A DNA stretch of 41,017 bases, taken from the NCBI GenBank assembly GCA_947445775.1, contig CANFEB010000024.1, positions 1 through 41,017 on the forward strand, read 5' to 3'. A program made the position numbers and the translations under genes. Of this stretch, positions 1 to 8,910 are shown piece by piece. The stretch is from Oligoflexales bacterium. Lineage in GTDB: Bacteria > Bdellovibrionota_B > Oligoflexia > Oligoflexales > RGVZ01. A model generated the notes under the pieces. That model ran no database searches. It saw only the letters and a list, made by a program, of their open reading frames with translations, and was not told the DNA's origin. The stretch's first letter is position 1, and each line of letters begins with the position of its first letter.

Positions 1-553
1 CACTTGGCCTTAATCGCGCCGAAAATCACTCAGGCAAATTCTGAGTTGCTTCTTGATGGTATCAAGCACAAGTCAAAAAGAAGGGGTCGCGCTTCTATTG
101 CCGGGCGTTATAAAGTTAGCCCCCGAAGGGAATCTTCTGCCGGCGGAAGCGACATTTGAATTGCGCGTGACTTTGACCGAATCACAAGGAGAGTTGTTGG
201 ACAGAGCCCGCGAGGTCTTGTCCCATAGCGGCCGCATGCCGTCGCTGCCCGAGATTCTGGTTAAAGCCCTCGAAGATTTGCTGGATAAACGTGACCCACT
301 AAAGAAAGCCGAACGGGCGAAAGCACGCGCAGAAAACTCTCCTTCCTCAGGGAAGGAAGCCTCGGACGAAGTAGAGGCCGAGGCAGATGCAGTCTCAAAC
401 CTCGCTTCCCCGGGGAATGGCGATCATAGCGAAGATAATTTGACCTTGCGGTGTCGTCGCCACAATCAAGCCGCTGCCGAACAAGAACTTGGCACCGGTT
501 TCATGGCGCAGGCGCGCAAGCGCGCAGCTGGGGCGGCCAGCCTGGCCATTTAA
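1..553 (+). pseudogene. HNH endonuclease relic, 5' truncated by window, frameshifted, catalytic core deleted
   Basis: Reading frame 1 from the window edge gives a peptide (LALIAPKITQANSELLLDGI, then KHKSKR) typical of the middle of deltaproteobacterial HNH endonucleases. Around position 78-92, in an A/G-rich tract, the family-like sequence jumps to frame 2 and continues as GVIKLAPEGN and then TFELRVTLTESQGELLDRAR. At the end (about 415-530) the HNH tail HSEDNLTLRCRRHN plus QAAAEQELG is present, but the segment that should carry the first HNH histidine and the Cys/His metal ligands is missing; an acidic linker runs straight into the tail. A frameshift plus an internal deletion make this a dead gene. 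The family match is from memory of these conserved strings; the exact frameshift site is inferred. Confidence 0.72.
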
Positions 554-851
554 ACAGGTGGCGATGGCACAAAAAATCGCCGATCTAGGGGGATGACAAA
601 TATTGCCTAAAGAATTCCATCGTTTGATGGAAACCACAAATGGGACGATATTGCTGATTAGTTGAGGGAATGAAGTCGCTGAAAAATGTCACGTTGATCG
701 GCAAAACAGACTCAACACCAAGGTTTGCCGAAGTAAGCGCCGGGCTGACGGGCAGAGTAAGCACAACCAACCCAAAAATACTCGGGGGAAACTCAATACG
801 AAACGCTCTTTTATCTGAAACAAAACACTTCCTTGATGATACGATCCAGCA
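554..851. other. Intergenic region without convincing gene
   Basis: Short open frames exist here on both strands (for example 670-855 plus and 585-977 minus), but they have no recognisable protein pattern and no good ribosome binding site. A small hairpin (CCATC-GTTT-GATGG, about 617-630) is visible. The promoter of the DUF3050 gene presumably lies here, but no convincing -35/-10 pair was identified. Confidence 0.5.
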
Positions 852-1616
852 ATGACATCGCTCTACTACCAAAACCTTGTCGAGTCCACCGAAGCCCGAC
901 GTCAGGCTTTGCTGAGTCACCCGATTTATGGGGCTGTGGTCCATTTGGAATCTTTGCGGATTTTTATGGAGCACCACGTCATCGCCGTCTGGGACTTCAT
1001 GACACTGCTGAAATCATTGCAACTGCGCCTGACCTGCATGAATTTGCCGTGGATCCCAGTCCGAGATGCCAATGCCGCCCGGATCATAAATGAAATTGTC
1101 TTGATCGAGGAATCCGACGAGATCTCACCGGGAATTTATCGCAGCCACTTTGAAACCTATTTGCTGGCCATGGGCGAGGCGGGAGCTTCCACCACTGGTA
1201 TTAACAGTGTTTTGACGGATGGCATCGAAGCCGCAAATGTACCCAATGCCTGCAAACAATTTGTTCAAACCACATTTGCTGCGGTTGAGGGCCCCACCCA
1301 CATTACTGCAGCAGCGTTTTTGATGGGACGGGAAGATCTAATTCCCCAAATGTTCAAGCGCATGACGGGGCAATTGCCTCCTAATGGCCATGTCAATTTC
1401 AAACTCTACCTTGACCGGCACATTGAGGTTGACGGCGGCGATCACGGGCCGAATGCGCGGCGACTTCTGGAGTCGCTGTGTGGCAATGACCCCGCCAAGT
1501 GGAATGACGCCCGCACCGTGTCACTTGCCGCCCTCGAGGCACGGATACATTTGTGGGACGCGGTCATGGCGAGCATTACAAAACATTCAAGGTTTAGGTC
1601 CGGCGCAAAATACTAA
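852..1616 (+). CDS. DUF3050 family protein (heme-oxygenase-like fold)
   Basis: A 254-residue protein with the DUF3050 pattern: N-terminal HPIYGAVVHLESLRIFMEHH followed by VIAVWDFMTLLKSLQ, then the LPWIPVRD block, an INEI..EES segment, a central FETYLLAM helix, and a C-terminal DGGDHGPNA region. DUF3050 proteins are distant members of the heme-oxygenase-like helical fold; conserved histidines and acidic residues could form a metal site, but no reaction is established to my knowledge. It starts at ATG 852 with only a weak Shine-Dalgarno. Its stop lies 28 bp from the stop of the convergent lipoprotein gene, so it is probably monocistronic. Family assignment is fairly secure; function is unknown. 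Confidence 0.8.
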   Translation: MTSLYYQNLVESTEARRQALLSHPIYGAVVHLESLRIFMEHHVIAVWDFMTLLKSLQLRLTCMNLPWIPVRDANAARIINEIVLIEESDEISPGIYRSHFETYLLAMGEAGASTTGINSVLTDGIEAANVPNACKQFVQTTFAAVEGPTHITAAAFLMGREDLIPQMFKRMTGQLPPNGHVNFKLYLDRHIEVDGGDHGPNARRLLESLCGNDPAKWNDARTVSLAALEARIHLWDAVMASITKHSRFRSGAKY

Positions 1617-1644
1617 GCGGCCCTGCGAAATCCGGGCAACTCCA

Positions 1645-2265
1645 TCAGAAATCACACGCGCGGCTCGGGTAACTCCAAGACGGGGGAACGACCGGCGAGA
1701 ATGAACTCTGCTCACCGTCAACGAACATATTGGCTCCCACCACGGAGAATCCGCTGACGGAAATCCCAGAAATCGAACAAAACTCAATCGTCTTGTCGTC
1801 AGTCATATGGCGGAATTTCATTTGAATGCTGTCTGCCAACGTGACGACGGGGTAACCAAATCCCGGCACCCAAATACGCTTTGAAGCCGCCATTGTCATA
1901 GATTGCCCTGAAACGTTTAGCTGGCAAGCCCACCCTTTGCAAATAATACGTCCAGGGCTACTCCAATTTCTTGAGACTATTTCCAACGCCTCTTCCGATA
2001 AACCGAGCATAGGCAGAATTTTTTCCACAGCAATTTCGGCTTCGCCATGCTCGGCAGCGTCGACAAGGATTTTTTGAAATGTCAGCAGATCTTTGGTGCG
2101 AAGCCCGCGCTCTTTGTTGATGGTGATGCTGGCTTGGAGTCGCGCCGAATTATCCTGTTCACGGCGAGGGCCGCAGGAAGTCATGCCCCCGAATAATAGA
2201 GCTAAAAAAATGCCCCCAATTGCCTGACTGGAATTTCGCAGAAACATTGAGGAAAGTGATGGCAT
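1645..2265 (-). CDS. Predicted lipoprotein of unknown function
   Basis: This 206-residue protein begins with a lipoprotein signal: a short basic N-terminus, a hydrophobic stretch (IGGIFLALLFGG) and a lipobox ending GMTSC, so Cys31 should be lipidated (Cys25 if the start is the second Met at 2247). The residue after Cys is Gly, not Asp, which favours outer-membrane sorting by the +2 rule. The mature part has a helical segment (about 45-95) and a C-terminal part with paired cysteines (CKGWAC). I recognise no family. A perfect 8-bp hairpin lies directly upstream of the start and overlaps the likely ribosome-binding region. Confidence 0.65.
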   Translation of the reverse strand: MPSLSSMFLRNSSQAIGGIFLALLFGGMTSCGPRREQDNSARLQASITINKERGLRTKDLLTFQKILVDAAEHGEAEIAVEKILPMLGLSEEALEIVSRNWSSPGRIICKGWACQLNVSGQSMTMAASKRIWVPGFGYPVVTLADSIQMKFRHMTDDKTIEFCSISGISVSGFSVVGANMFVDGEQSSFSPVVPPSWSYPSRACDF

Positions 2266-2272
2266 GTGTTGA

Positions 2273-2296
2273 TCCCAACCTTGGTTATGGTTGGGA
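2273..2296 (-). promoter_or_regulatory. Inverted repeat just upstream of lipoprotein start
   Basis: TCCCAACC (2273-2280), an 8-nt loop and GGTTGGGA (2289-2296) form a perfect 8-bp stem. On the minus strand the right arm contains GGTTGGGA, the only purine-rich stretch at Shine-Dalgarno distance from ATG 2265. It could sequester the RBS or serve as an operator palindrome; neither is shown. Confidence 0.4.
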
Positions 2297-2454
2297 ATGG
2301 AATTGCAAATTGAGGACCAATTTGTCCCTGAAATTAGAGCTGTTATTTCAGGTTGTTAGTAAAACAGAGGTGTTGTAAAAGCTTTATTATTGTCAATAAT
2401 TATGGCACCCGGCATCCGCGCTGGATCTGCCGGCGCGTCAGCGGAGCATTGCCT

Positions 2455-2658
2455 GTGGAGATTCCATTCGAACGCCTGGAAGCCGAGACCCTTCGCCAGG
2501 TCGTCGAGGAATTTATTTCGCGCGAGGGCACAGACTATGGTGAGCATACGTATAGCCTTGAGGAAAAAATAGCTCAGATCACCGAATTGCTGCGCATTCG
2601 CAAAGCCGTTCTCGTGTTTGACCCTACGACCGAGAGTGTCAATATTGTCTCCCGCTGA
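2455..2658 (+). CDS. YheU/UPF0270 family small protein
   Basis: A 67-residue protein with the UPF0270 signature: IPFERLEAETLRQVVEEFI, then SREGTDYGEH, then a SLEEKIAQI helix, ending in ESVNIVSR. E. coli YheU is about 72 residues, so the length fits. The open frame extends upstream to 2353, but that part has no family similarity. I chose GTG 2455 because GGAG lies 8 nt upstream and the protein then starts exactly at the conserved I-P-F/Y motif; TTG 2449 is an alternative. The role of the family is not known. xthA follows after 36 bp, so the two may be co-transcribed. Confidence 0.82.
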   Translation: MEIPFERLEAETLRQVVEEFISREGTDYGEHTYSLEEKIAQITELLRIRKAVLVFDPTTESVNIVSR

Positions 2659-2694
2659 TCCTCACGCCAGACACAAGATGATGGGGTTACGAAT

Positions 2695-3531
2695 GTGACG
2701 GAAAAATCCATTAAAATAGTCACTTGGAACGTAAACTCGGTTGGCCAGCGCCTCTCCCGGATGTTGGCCTTTCTGGACCGAGAGTCCCCGGACTTCCTTT
2801 GCCTGCAAGAACTCAAGGGTGCTGACGAAAAATTTCCAATGGCAGCCGTTGTCGAAGCCGGCTACCGGGCCGAAGTATTTGGCCAAAAGGGCTACAATGG
2901 CGTGGCTATCCTGAGCCGGCATACTCCCGTTCTAGTCACCCGTAATTTCGGCGACGGGGTCGATGACCCGGCAGCGCGATTCATCGCTGCAACGTATGAA
3001 CTGGCTGGCTGCCTAAAACCGCTGACTGTGATGAGCGCTTACATTCCCAACGGGCAAGCCATCGGCTCGGAAAAGTTCATTTATAAACTCGAATGGTTTC
3101 AACGCCTGCGCAAGTATTTGGCGACGCACCACAAGCCAGACGACCTGGTGGCGCTGGTCGGCGACTTCAACGTGGCTGCGTCCGATATCGACGTCTATGA
3201 TCCGGTGGCCTGGCGCGAACACATTCATACATCAACTCGCGAACGTCAGGGCCTGCACCAGATGACCACCTTTGGTCTCGTTGATACCTTTCGGCACCTG
3301 TATCCTGAAGACCCCGGTTATTCGTGGTGGGATTACCGCCAGATGTCATTTCCGCAGAATAAGGGCCTACGCATCGACATGGTTTATGCCACTAAACCAC
3401 TGGCTGAAAAATGTCGCGAGGTCCGCGTGGATCGCAATGAGCGCAAACAGGGATCTGTCGAAGGAGATAAACCGTCGGATCACGCACCGGTGATTGCCAC
3501 ATTTGATTTAAGCAACCCGAGGATAATATGA
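2695..3531 (+). CDS. xthA: Exodeoxyribonuclease III (AP endonuclease)
   Basis: A 278-residue member of the exonuclease-endonuclease-phosphatase fold that cuts DNA at abasic sites and removes nucleotides from 3' ends in base-excision repair. Visible active-site motifs: WNVNS (Asn12), LQELKG (Glu39, metal), GDFNVA (Asp157/Asn159) and PSDHAPV (Asp262/His263). Length and motif order match XthA. It starts at GTG 2695 after a GGGG-containing leader. The stop overlaps the start of the fused E1 dehydrogenase by 4 bp (ATGA), which implies translational coupling of a repair enzyme with central metabolism, an odd but clear arrangement. Confidence 0.95.
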   Translation: MTEKSIKIVTWNVNSVGQRLSRMLAFLDRESPDFLCLQELKGADEKFPMAAVVEAGYRAEVFGQKGYNGVAILSRHTPVLVTRNFGDGVDDPAARFIAATYELAGCLKPLTVMSAYIPNGQAIGSEKFIYKLEWFQRLRKYLATHHKPDDLVALVGDFNVAASDIDVYDPVAWREHIHTSTRERQGLHQMTTFGLVDTFRHLYPEDPGYSWWDYRQMSFPQNKGLRIDMVYATKPLAEKCREVRVDRNERKQGSVEGDKPSDHAPVIATFDLSNPRII

Positions 3532-5945
3532 CCGCAGCCTCAAGCAACAAAAAGCGCCACGGCCTGAGCGCCGATGAAATAATAGCTGACTACCGCATTG
3601 GCTACTTGAGCCGCCAAGCCAGCCTGATCGGCCGCAAGGAAGTGCTGACGGGAAAGGCCAAATTCGGAATTTTTGGCGACGGCAAGGAAGTCGCCCAGCT
3701 GGCGATGGCACGGGTATTCAAAAAAGGCGACTGGCGCAGCGGCTATTACCGCGACCAAACGTTTATGTTTGCCACTGGCGCCTGCACCATCAAGCAATTT
3801 TTTGCGCAACTTTTCGCCGACACCAACCTAGATCACGATCCGGCATCGGGCGGGCGCCAGATGAACAACCATTTCGCCACGCGCTATCTGACACCCGAAG
3901 GCGAATGGACTTCCCAAAAAACCAGCTTCAACACATCAGCCGATATCTCGCCAACGGGCGGGCAGATGGCGCGCCTTTTGGGCTTGGCCTACGCCTCGAA
4001 AATCTATCGTCAGAGTCGTGAACAAAGCAGCGGGGCGGAATCTTCCGCAAAATTTTCCATCAACGGCGATGAAATTGCTTTTGGCACGATCGGCAACGCC
4101 AGCACCAGCGAAGGACTCTTCTGGGAAACGATGAACGCCGCCGGCGTCCTGCAAGTCCCCCTGTTGATGTCGGTGTGGGATGACGAATACGGCATTTCCG
4201 TCCCGGCGCAGTATCAGACGACCAAGCAATCCATCTCAAAAATCATGGCTGGTTTCGAAAGTGAACCGGGCCTACCAGCCTTTCACATGCAAGTCGTCAA
4301 GGGCTGGGATTACCTGGCTCTTGTTTCGGCCTATGAAGAGGCGGCGACCATTTGCCGGCAGCAACACATGCCGGTTCTCTTTCACGTCGTCGAGATGACC
4401 CAGCCCCAGGGCCATTCGACTAGCGGCAGCCACGAGCGCTACAAAAGCAAGGAACGCCTTGCCTATGAAGATTCCATCGATTGCCTGACGAAGATGCGCG
4501 AATGGATTCTCGCTGAAAGCATTGCAAGCCTTGGGGAACTTGAAAGGCTTGAGGCCGAGGGCCGCGCCCAAGTTGAAACCTGGCGCGAGGAAGCCTGGCA
4601 CGAATATCTGGCCCCCCTCGAAGCCGAGCGCAGTGAAGTTGTCGCCCTCTACAATCGCATGCAGGGTGAATCCCACCACGCTGAACTGGTGGCACGCGCC
4701 GCCCAGGATTTGCTGCGCGCGCCAGCCCTGATGCGCCGGACGATCCACAGTTCCATGAGGCGGACTCTGATCGCCCTCCGTGATGAGGCGTCGGAATCCA
4801 AAGAAGAATTGCGCCAAAAGATCGCTCACTACGCCCAGGAAAACCAACAGCGCTATTCGTCGCATCTATTCTGCGAAACGAGTCGCTCGCCGTTGGCCGT
4901 GCCAGAGGTAAAACCCGTCTACGGAGACTCGCCAGAAAAAGTCGACGGGCGTCAAGTCATTCAAAAGTTCTTTGATATCCATCTAGGGCGTGATTCGCGA
5001 GTTTTCATTGTTGGCGAAGACATCGGAAAACTTGGCGGCGTTAACTTGGAATTTGATGGCCTGCAGGCCAAATTTGGCGAGTCCCGCGTCACGGACACAG
5101 GGATTCGCGAGGCGACGATTCTAGGCCAAGGCATTGGCGCTGCCATGCGCGGTCTGCGCCCGGTCGTGGACATTCAATATCTGGACTATCTGCTTTATTG
5201 TTTCCAGGGCATGAGTGATGACCTAGCCACCCTGCACTACCGCACGGTTGGCGGGCAGGTAGCACCGGTCATTGTCCGCACCAAAGGGCATAGACTCGAG
5301 GGCATCTGGCACACTGGGTCGCCGATGGGAATGATCCTCAGTGGCATCCGCGGCATCCACGTCTGCGTCCCACGCAACATGGTCCAGGCCGCAGGTATGT
5401 ACAACACCCTGTTCAAGGGCGACGACCCGGCCTTGGTGATCGAAGTCCTGAACGGATACCGGGTTAAAGAAGACATGCCCTCCAATGTTGGCGAATACAC
5501 GGTCCCGCTCGGCGTGCCCGAAGTTTTGGCCGAAGGCACGGATGTCACCCTGATCACCTACGGTGCTTGCGTTCGTGTAGCTCAAGAGGCCGTCAAAATG
5601 CTAGTCGATGTTGGCATAAGTGTTGAATTGATTGACGTGCAAACGCTGTTGCCTTTTGACCGTTACGGACTCATTTTGGATTCGATTAAAAAAACCAATG
5701 CCGCGGTTTTCCTAGATGAGGACGTCCCGGGTGGGGCAAGCGCCTACATGATGCAAGAAGTCCTTGAAAAACAGGGCGCATACGAATACTTGGACTCTAT
5801 GCCAAGAACGATCGCGGCACGCGAGCACCGCGCGGCATACGGTTCCGACGGAGATTATTATTCGAAGCCCAATGCCGAACAGATTTTTGATGTGATTTAC
5901 AATATGGCTCACGAACGCAATCCGGGGCAGTTCCCGGCTTACTGA
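3528..5945 (+). CDS. Fused alpha-beta E1 component of a 2-oxoacid dehydrogenase
   Basis: 805 residues that join both E1 subunits of a thiamine-diphosphate 2-oxoacid dehydrogenase (pyruvate or branched-chain type). The alpha part (about 15-450) carries the ThDP/Mg motif as GTIGNASTSEG (186-196) through YGISVP (221-226), and the loop HSTSGSHERY (297-306). The beta part starts near residue 465 with FIVGEDIGKLGGV, VTDTGIREATILGQGIGAAM and the C-terminal VFLDEDVPGGA. In most organisms these are two genes; fused forms of this size occur in Bacteroidota and some Proteobacteria. No E2 or E3 gene is in the window. Substrate cannot be decided from sequence; the spacing of the two halves by about 150 residues of charged helix is notable. 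Start ATG overlaps xthA by 4 bp. Confidence 0.88.
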   Translation: MTAASSNKKRHGLSADEIIADYRIGYLSRQASLIGRKEVLTGKAKFGIFGDGKEVAQLAMARVFKKGDWRSGYYRDQTFMFATGACTIKQFFAQLFADTNLDHDPASGGRQMNNHFATRYLTPEGEWTSQKTSFNTSADISPTGGQMARLLGLAYASKIYRQSREQSSGAESSAKFSINGDEIAFGTIGNASTSEGLFWETMNAAGVLQVPLLMSVWDDEYGISVPAQYQTTKQSISKIMAGFESEPGLPAFHMQVVKGWDYLALVSAYEEAATICRQQHMPVLFHVVEMTQPQGHSTSGSHERYKSKERLAYEDSIDCLTKMREWILAESIASLGELERLEAEGRAQVETWREEAWHEYLAPLEAERSEVVALYNRMQGESHHAELVARAAQDLLRAPALMRRTIHSSMRRTLIALRDEASESKEELRQKIAHYAQENQQRYSSHLFCETSRSPLAVPEVKPVYGDSPEKVDGRQVIQKFFDIHLGRDSRVFIVGEDIGKLGGVNLEFDGLQAKFGESRVTDTGIREATILGQGIGAAMRGLRPVVDIQYLDYLLYCFQGMSDDLATLHYRTVGGQVAPVIVRTKGHRLEGIWHTGSPMGMILSGIRGIHVCVPRNMVQAAGMYNTLFKGDDPALVIEVLNGYRVKEDMPSNVGEYTVPLGVPEVLAEGTDVTLITYGACVRVAQEAVKMLVDVGISVELIDVQTLLPFDRYGLILDSIKKTNAAVFLDEDVPGGASAYMMQEVLEKQGAYEYLDSMPRTIAAREHRAAYGSDGDYYSKPNAEQIFDVIYNMAHERNPGQFPAY

Positions 5946-5963
5946 AAAACGAGGAAGACGAAC

Positions 5964-6791
5964 ATGTATAAAAAATTTTTTGGAACTGTTGCTGCCGCAG
6001 CGGCTTTAACCGCCGTCATGACAATCTCTTCGGCAAGTGAAGCCAGGGCAGAATTGGCCTACCGCCGCCTGCTTGTGACTACCGGCATCATCGTCGACGG
6101 GGGCCGCGTCACAATGAGCCCAGATTATTCATTCCGTCCAAATATCTTGCTGACCAACCGCATTGTTGCCCAACTCTCTGGCCCAAATTGCCGGTCCTAT
6201 GTCCAAGCAGGCCAATACACCGGAAATCCGCGTCCGCTTTTTGCGCAACGCATGAATCGCTTCGCCGATGGTTCGTTTGAAGTCGCCTTTGGTTCCCTAA
6301 ATTGGACCGCTTTCGAAATTACCCAGCCCTACGGAACGGCGCCTTCCGTTTGTGATCTGCACCTGTATGCACTGCTTGACAGCGGTGTAACACCGGCACC
6401 TGTTAATCCAGTAAATCCAGTAATTCCGGTGGACCCCGGCAATCCACCGAGCAACCCAGTTGACGTTCACGAAGAACTTCTTGGCGTGGTTAATTACAGC
6501 GGTGGTTTTGGCCGCGACCTTCCAGTGGTCCTAAGTGGCCGGAACACCCTTGATGGATTTGTCACTACCATCCGCGTCGCCATTCCTGAATTCTGCAAGC
6601 AGACGGAAGTGCTCGATGTCGGCACCATTTCTGAGGGCAAGTTTGACCCAGCCACTCCGTCAAGGAACCTACAGAACACCTTCATCGTCAATGGCGGGCA
6701 AGGCCTGCGTGCCAGCGAGATTCTGGTCACCCTGAACGGTCCGTTTGATGCGCAGTGCGGCATCCCGGTCTACGTCAAGATGAAGAGGTAA
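5964..6791 (+). CDS. Secreted/periplasmic protein of unknown function
   Basis: 275 residues. A basic N-terminus (MYKKFF), an Ala-rich hydrophobic core and an ARA|EL site near residue 29/30 form a Sec signal peptide. The mature protein has two similar-sized beta-rich halves separated by a proline-rich linker (about 145-170, repeated VNPVNPV/IPVDPG). Each half holds a pair of cysteines, fitting disulfides in the periplasm or outside the cell. I recognise no family. It sits 18 bp after the E1 gene with a strong ribosome-binding site (GAGGAAG), so it belongs to the same operon. It is convergent with the TonB-dependent receptor gene, 17 bp apart. Confidence 0.7.
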   Translation: MYKKFFGTVAAAAALTAVMTISSASEARAELAYRRLLVTTGIIVDGGRVTMSPDYSFRPNILLTNRIVAQLSGPNCRSYVQAGQYTGNPRPLFAQRMNRFADGSFEVAFGSLNWTAFEITQPYGTAPSVCDLHLYALLDSGVTPAPVNPVNPVIPVDPGNPPSNPVDVHEELLGVVNYSGGFGRDLPVVLSGRNTLDGFVTTIRVAIPEFCKQTEVLDVGTISEGKFDPATPSRNLQNTFIVNGGQGLRASEILVTLNGPFDAQCGIPVYVKMKR

Positions 6792-6808
6792 ATGACCACG
6801 ATCCTCTG

Positions 6809-8893
6809 TCAGAATGAAGCCGCGAGGGAGACCGTCCAAGCCCGACCAGGTAGCGGCACGCCCCAGACATCCGAGTAGCCGGTCTTGCCGGATTGCCCTG
6901 ACGACGTCTGATAGGTGGTGGCCATGGCATCGGCAACATTGGTCACGGCAATACCTAAATCAAAATCAAGGACCCGCGAACAGATCGTCATCGTATCCTC
7001 CGCACAGCGCCACTTGATATCAATGGCAGCATCGTGGATCCACCATGGCGGAAGTTCGATATCATTGGCAACATCGCGGTACACCGATCCACGACGGCGT
7101 GACGTCCAGCGTGCGACAACTGAGCGCCAGGGCTTACGAAAAACAGGCTGTGCGACACTGATGGCCCCCTGATCAAACGGCACTCCGGGAATCCTCAATT
7201 CCCCAGTGTTTTGAGTTCGGAACCAAACCCAAGAAGCACTCGCCCGCATGGCTCCTGGACTTAGTAGATCCAAGGATTTTTCGGCAGAAAATTCAACACC
7301 CGTGACCGAACTGGCATGGGAAAGATTCACCGCACGGTAACTGGAAATACTCGACGGCACGATGACGATGGCATCCTTACGCTCATCACGAAAGATCGCC
7401 ACATGCACGGCGCGCCCACCAGTATCGTCTTCGTGATCCAATCCAAATTCAATGTGACTGACGCCCTCAGCCCGAAGATCTGGTGCCGCCATCACGAGCG
7501 CCCCATCACCGTCGGATTCAAGCAAACTTGGAGGTCGCTCCTCCGTCGCCAACTGCCCATAAGGGCGGACAGAAAAAAAAGCGGGCAACCGCCAACCAAG
7601 TGACCAGGCCGGGCGTGGGGACATTGTCGAAGAGCCGCCGTAGGTTGCAAGATCGACCTTGGCCTCAACACTCCCAACATTGAAGTCTTGATCGCTAGTG
7701 CGCAGCGCCGCAATCGCGTGGCGCACACTTCGTAAAACAGTGGTTGACGCACCGGCGCCGCCAAGCGAGTCAAAATCCGAAATGCCAGACGAATTGACAG
7801 CCGAGTTGACAGCCGACTGGTCGACACGCAAAACCACTCGGCATGCCGCAAAATCGCCGATGCACCCGCCACGCCAACCAAGATCGGCCGTCTGAGTTGT
7901 GATTCGCCGCTCATCTTGATCACGAACAACCAAAATCGCGCCGCTGGGGTCATCAAGCCGGCGCCGGTCTGAAATCAAACCCACCGCTCCTTGAATCACA
8001 TTTCCATCTGATGCTAATTTTTGTTCGACAGCAATTCGAGCAAGCCCAATATTATGTTCTTGTCGGGCCGGCAATTTATTTGAATCTCGCGCCAACGAAG
8101 GCAGACCCTGGCGTGATTGATTCCATATACCAAACGCCCTCACAGTCGTAGCATCTCCGCGCCACAAAAAAGCCGGCATCGCGAATCGCGAGACTCGATC
8201 ATTATTGACGCGTCGGACCACCTCATCATCGCCATGATTTAGCGGCGTTCCTCCGTCATCGTAATATCGAAAGTTTCCACGGCTATTTAATTGACGCAGA
8301 TAAAGTTGCGAGGTCGCGGCAGCCCCGGAATTTACCGCGCGCAGCCAAGAGGTCGTTCCTGCAGCAGCTACAGCGCCAGCACCAGCGCCAGCAACAGCAC
8401 CAGCACCAGCACCAGCGACACTCATGGGCTCATCGGCAAATACTTGAAAACGCAGCGCCCCACGCGACGCAATCGCCGGAACTTCAAATGGCGCGCTACC
8501 AGAAGTCGCCTCCACCGCAGCGAAGGCCGGCAGATCCATTTCTTCGACGAGGGGCAAGGCTGCAAAGGGATCCGCAAGGGGCAAGTCATCAATAAAAATC
8601 TGGGTGAACCGGGCGTCTTGGCCACGGACCCTTGGCAGACTAAAACCAAAGGGCGATGGCCGTTCAGAGGCCACAGTCGCAAACGCACCTTGGCGTTTGA
8701 GGTGCGCCGCCAAATCATCCTGGGATGATCCGTTGGGGAAAAACCGAAGGCCCATCCCTGGATATTCCAGCCGTTGTTGATCGGGCCGACGACCACGCAC
8801 AACCACCTGGTTGTCTTGGCCGTTTGCGATCAAACTCGAGGCCAGCAGCAGAAAAAAAATCAGATATAGAATCTGTGTTTTGGCCACTTTCAT
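6809..8893 (-). CDS. TonB-dependent outer-membrane receptor
   Basis: 694 residues with a signal peptide (hydrophobic 8-23), a TonB-box-like QVVVRGRR (29-36), a plug domain (about 45-150, with FIDDLPLADPF at 100-110) and a beta-barrel ending in an aromatic residue (SLAASF) as expected for BAM insertion. Such receptors import siderophores, cobalamin or other scarce ligands using TonB energy. The ligand is not evident. Between plug and barrel (159-179) there is a low-complexity Gly/Ala repeat coded by near-identical hexamers. The gene follows the 447-residue lipoprotein by 47 bp and is likely its operon partner. A ribosome-binding site is weak; a TAATGAC repeat lies directly upstream. Confidence 0.85.
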   Translation of the reverse strand: MKVAKTQILYLIFFLLLASSLIANGQDNQVVVRGRRPDQQRLEYPGMGLRFFPNGSSQDDLAAHLKRQGAFATVASERPSPFGFSLPRVRGQDARFTQIFIDDLPLADPFAALPLVEEMDLPAFAAVEATSGSAPFEVPAIASRGALRFQVFADEPMSVAGAGAGAVAGAGAGAVAAAGTTSWLRAVNSGAAATSQLYLRQLNSRGNFRYYDDGGTPLNHGDDEVVRRVNNDRVSRFAMPAFLWRGDATTVRAFGIWNQSRQGLPSLARDSNKLPARQEHNIGLARIAVEQKLASDGNVIQGAVGLISDRRRLDDPSGAILVVRDQDERRITTQTADLGWRGGCIGDFAACRVVLRVDQSAVNSAVNSSGISDFDSLGGAGASTTVLRSVRHAIAALRTSDQDFNVGSVEAKVDLATYGGSSTMSPRPAWSLGWRLPAFFSVRPYGQLATEERPPSLLESDGDGALVMAAPDLRAEGVSHIEFGLDHEDDTGGRAVHVAIFRDERKDAIVIVPSSISSYRAVNLSHASSVTGVEFSAEKSLDLLSPGAMRASASWVWFRTQNTGELRIPGVPFDQGAISVAQPVFRKPWRSVVARWTSRRRGSVYRDVANDIELPPWWIHDAAIDIKWRCAEDTMTICSRVLDFDLGIAVTNVADAMATTYQTSSGQSGKTGYSDVWGVPLPGRAWTVSLAASF
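8361..8418 (-). repeat. In-frame GA-rich microsatellite in receptor gene
   Basis: Tandem CCAGCA/CCAGCG/ACAGCA-type hexamers on the plus strand encode the Ala-Gly-Ala-Val run of the TonB-dependent receptor. The period is a multiple of three, so slippage would change linker length without a frameshift. Confidence 0.75.
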
Positions 8894-8910
8894 TCAACAG
8901 TCATCATCAC

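Noticed and set aside
2353-2454. N-terminal extension of the YheU-like frame
   Set aside because: No similarity to the family and no RBS; GTG 2455 has a well-spaced GGAG and gives the normal length.
4272-4865. Long minus-strand open frame opposite the E1 gene
   Set aside because: It mirrors a strongly supported coding frame, has no domain pattern and no ribosome-binding site.
8291-8728. Plus-strand open frames opposite the TonB-dependent receptor
   Set aside because: Low-complexity, basic translation with no family pattern; the receptor on the other strand explains the openness.
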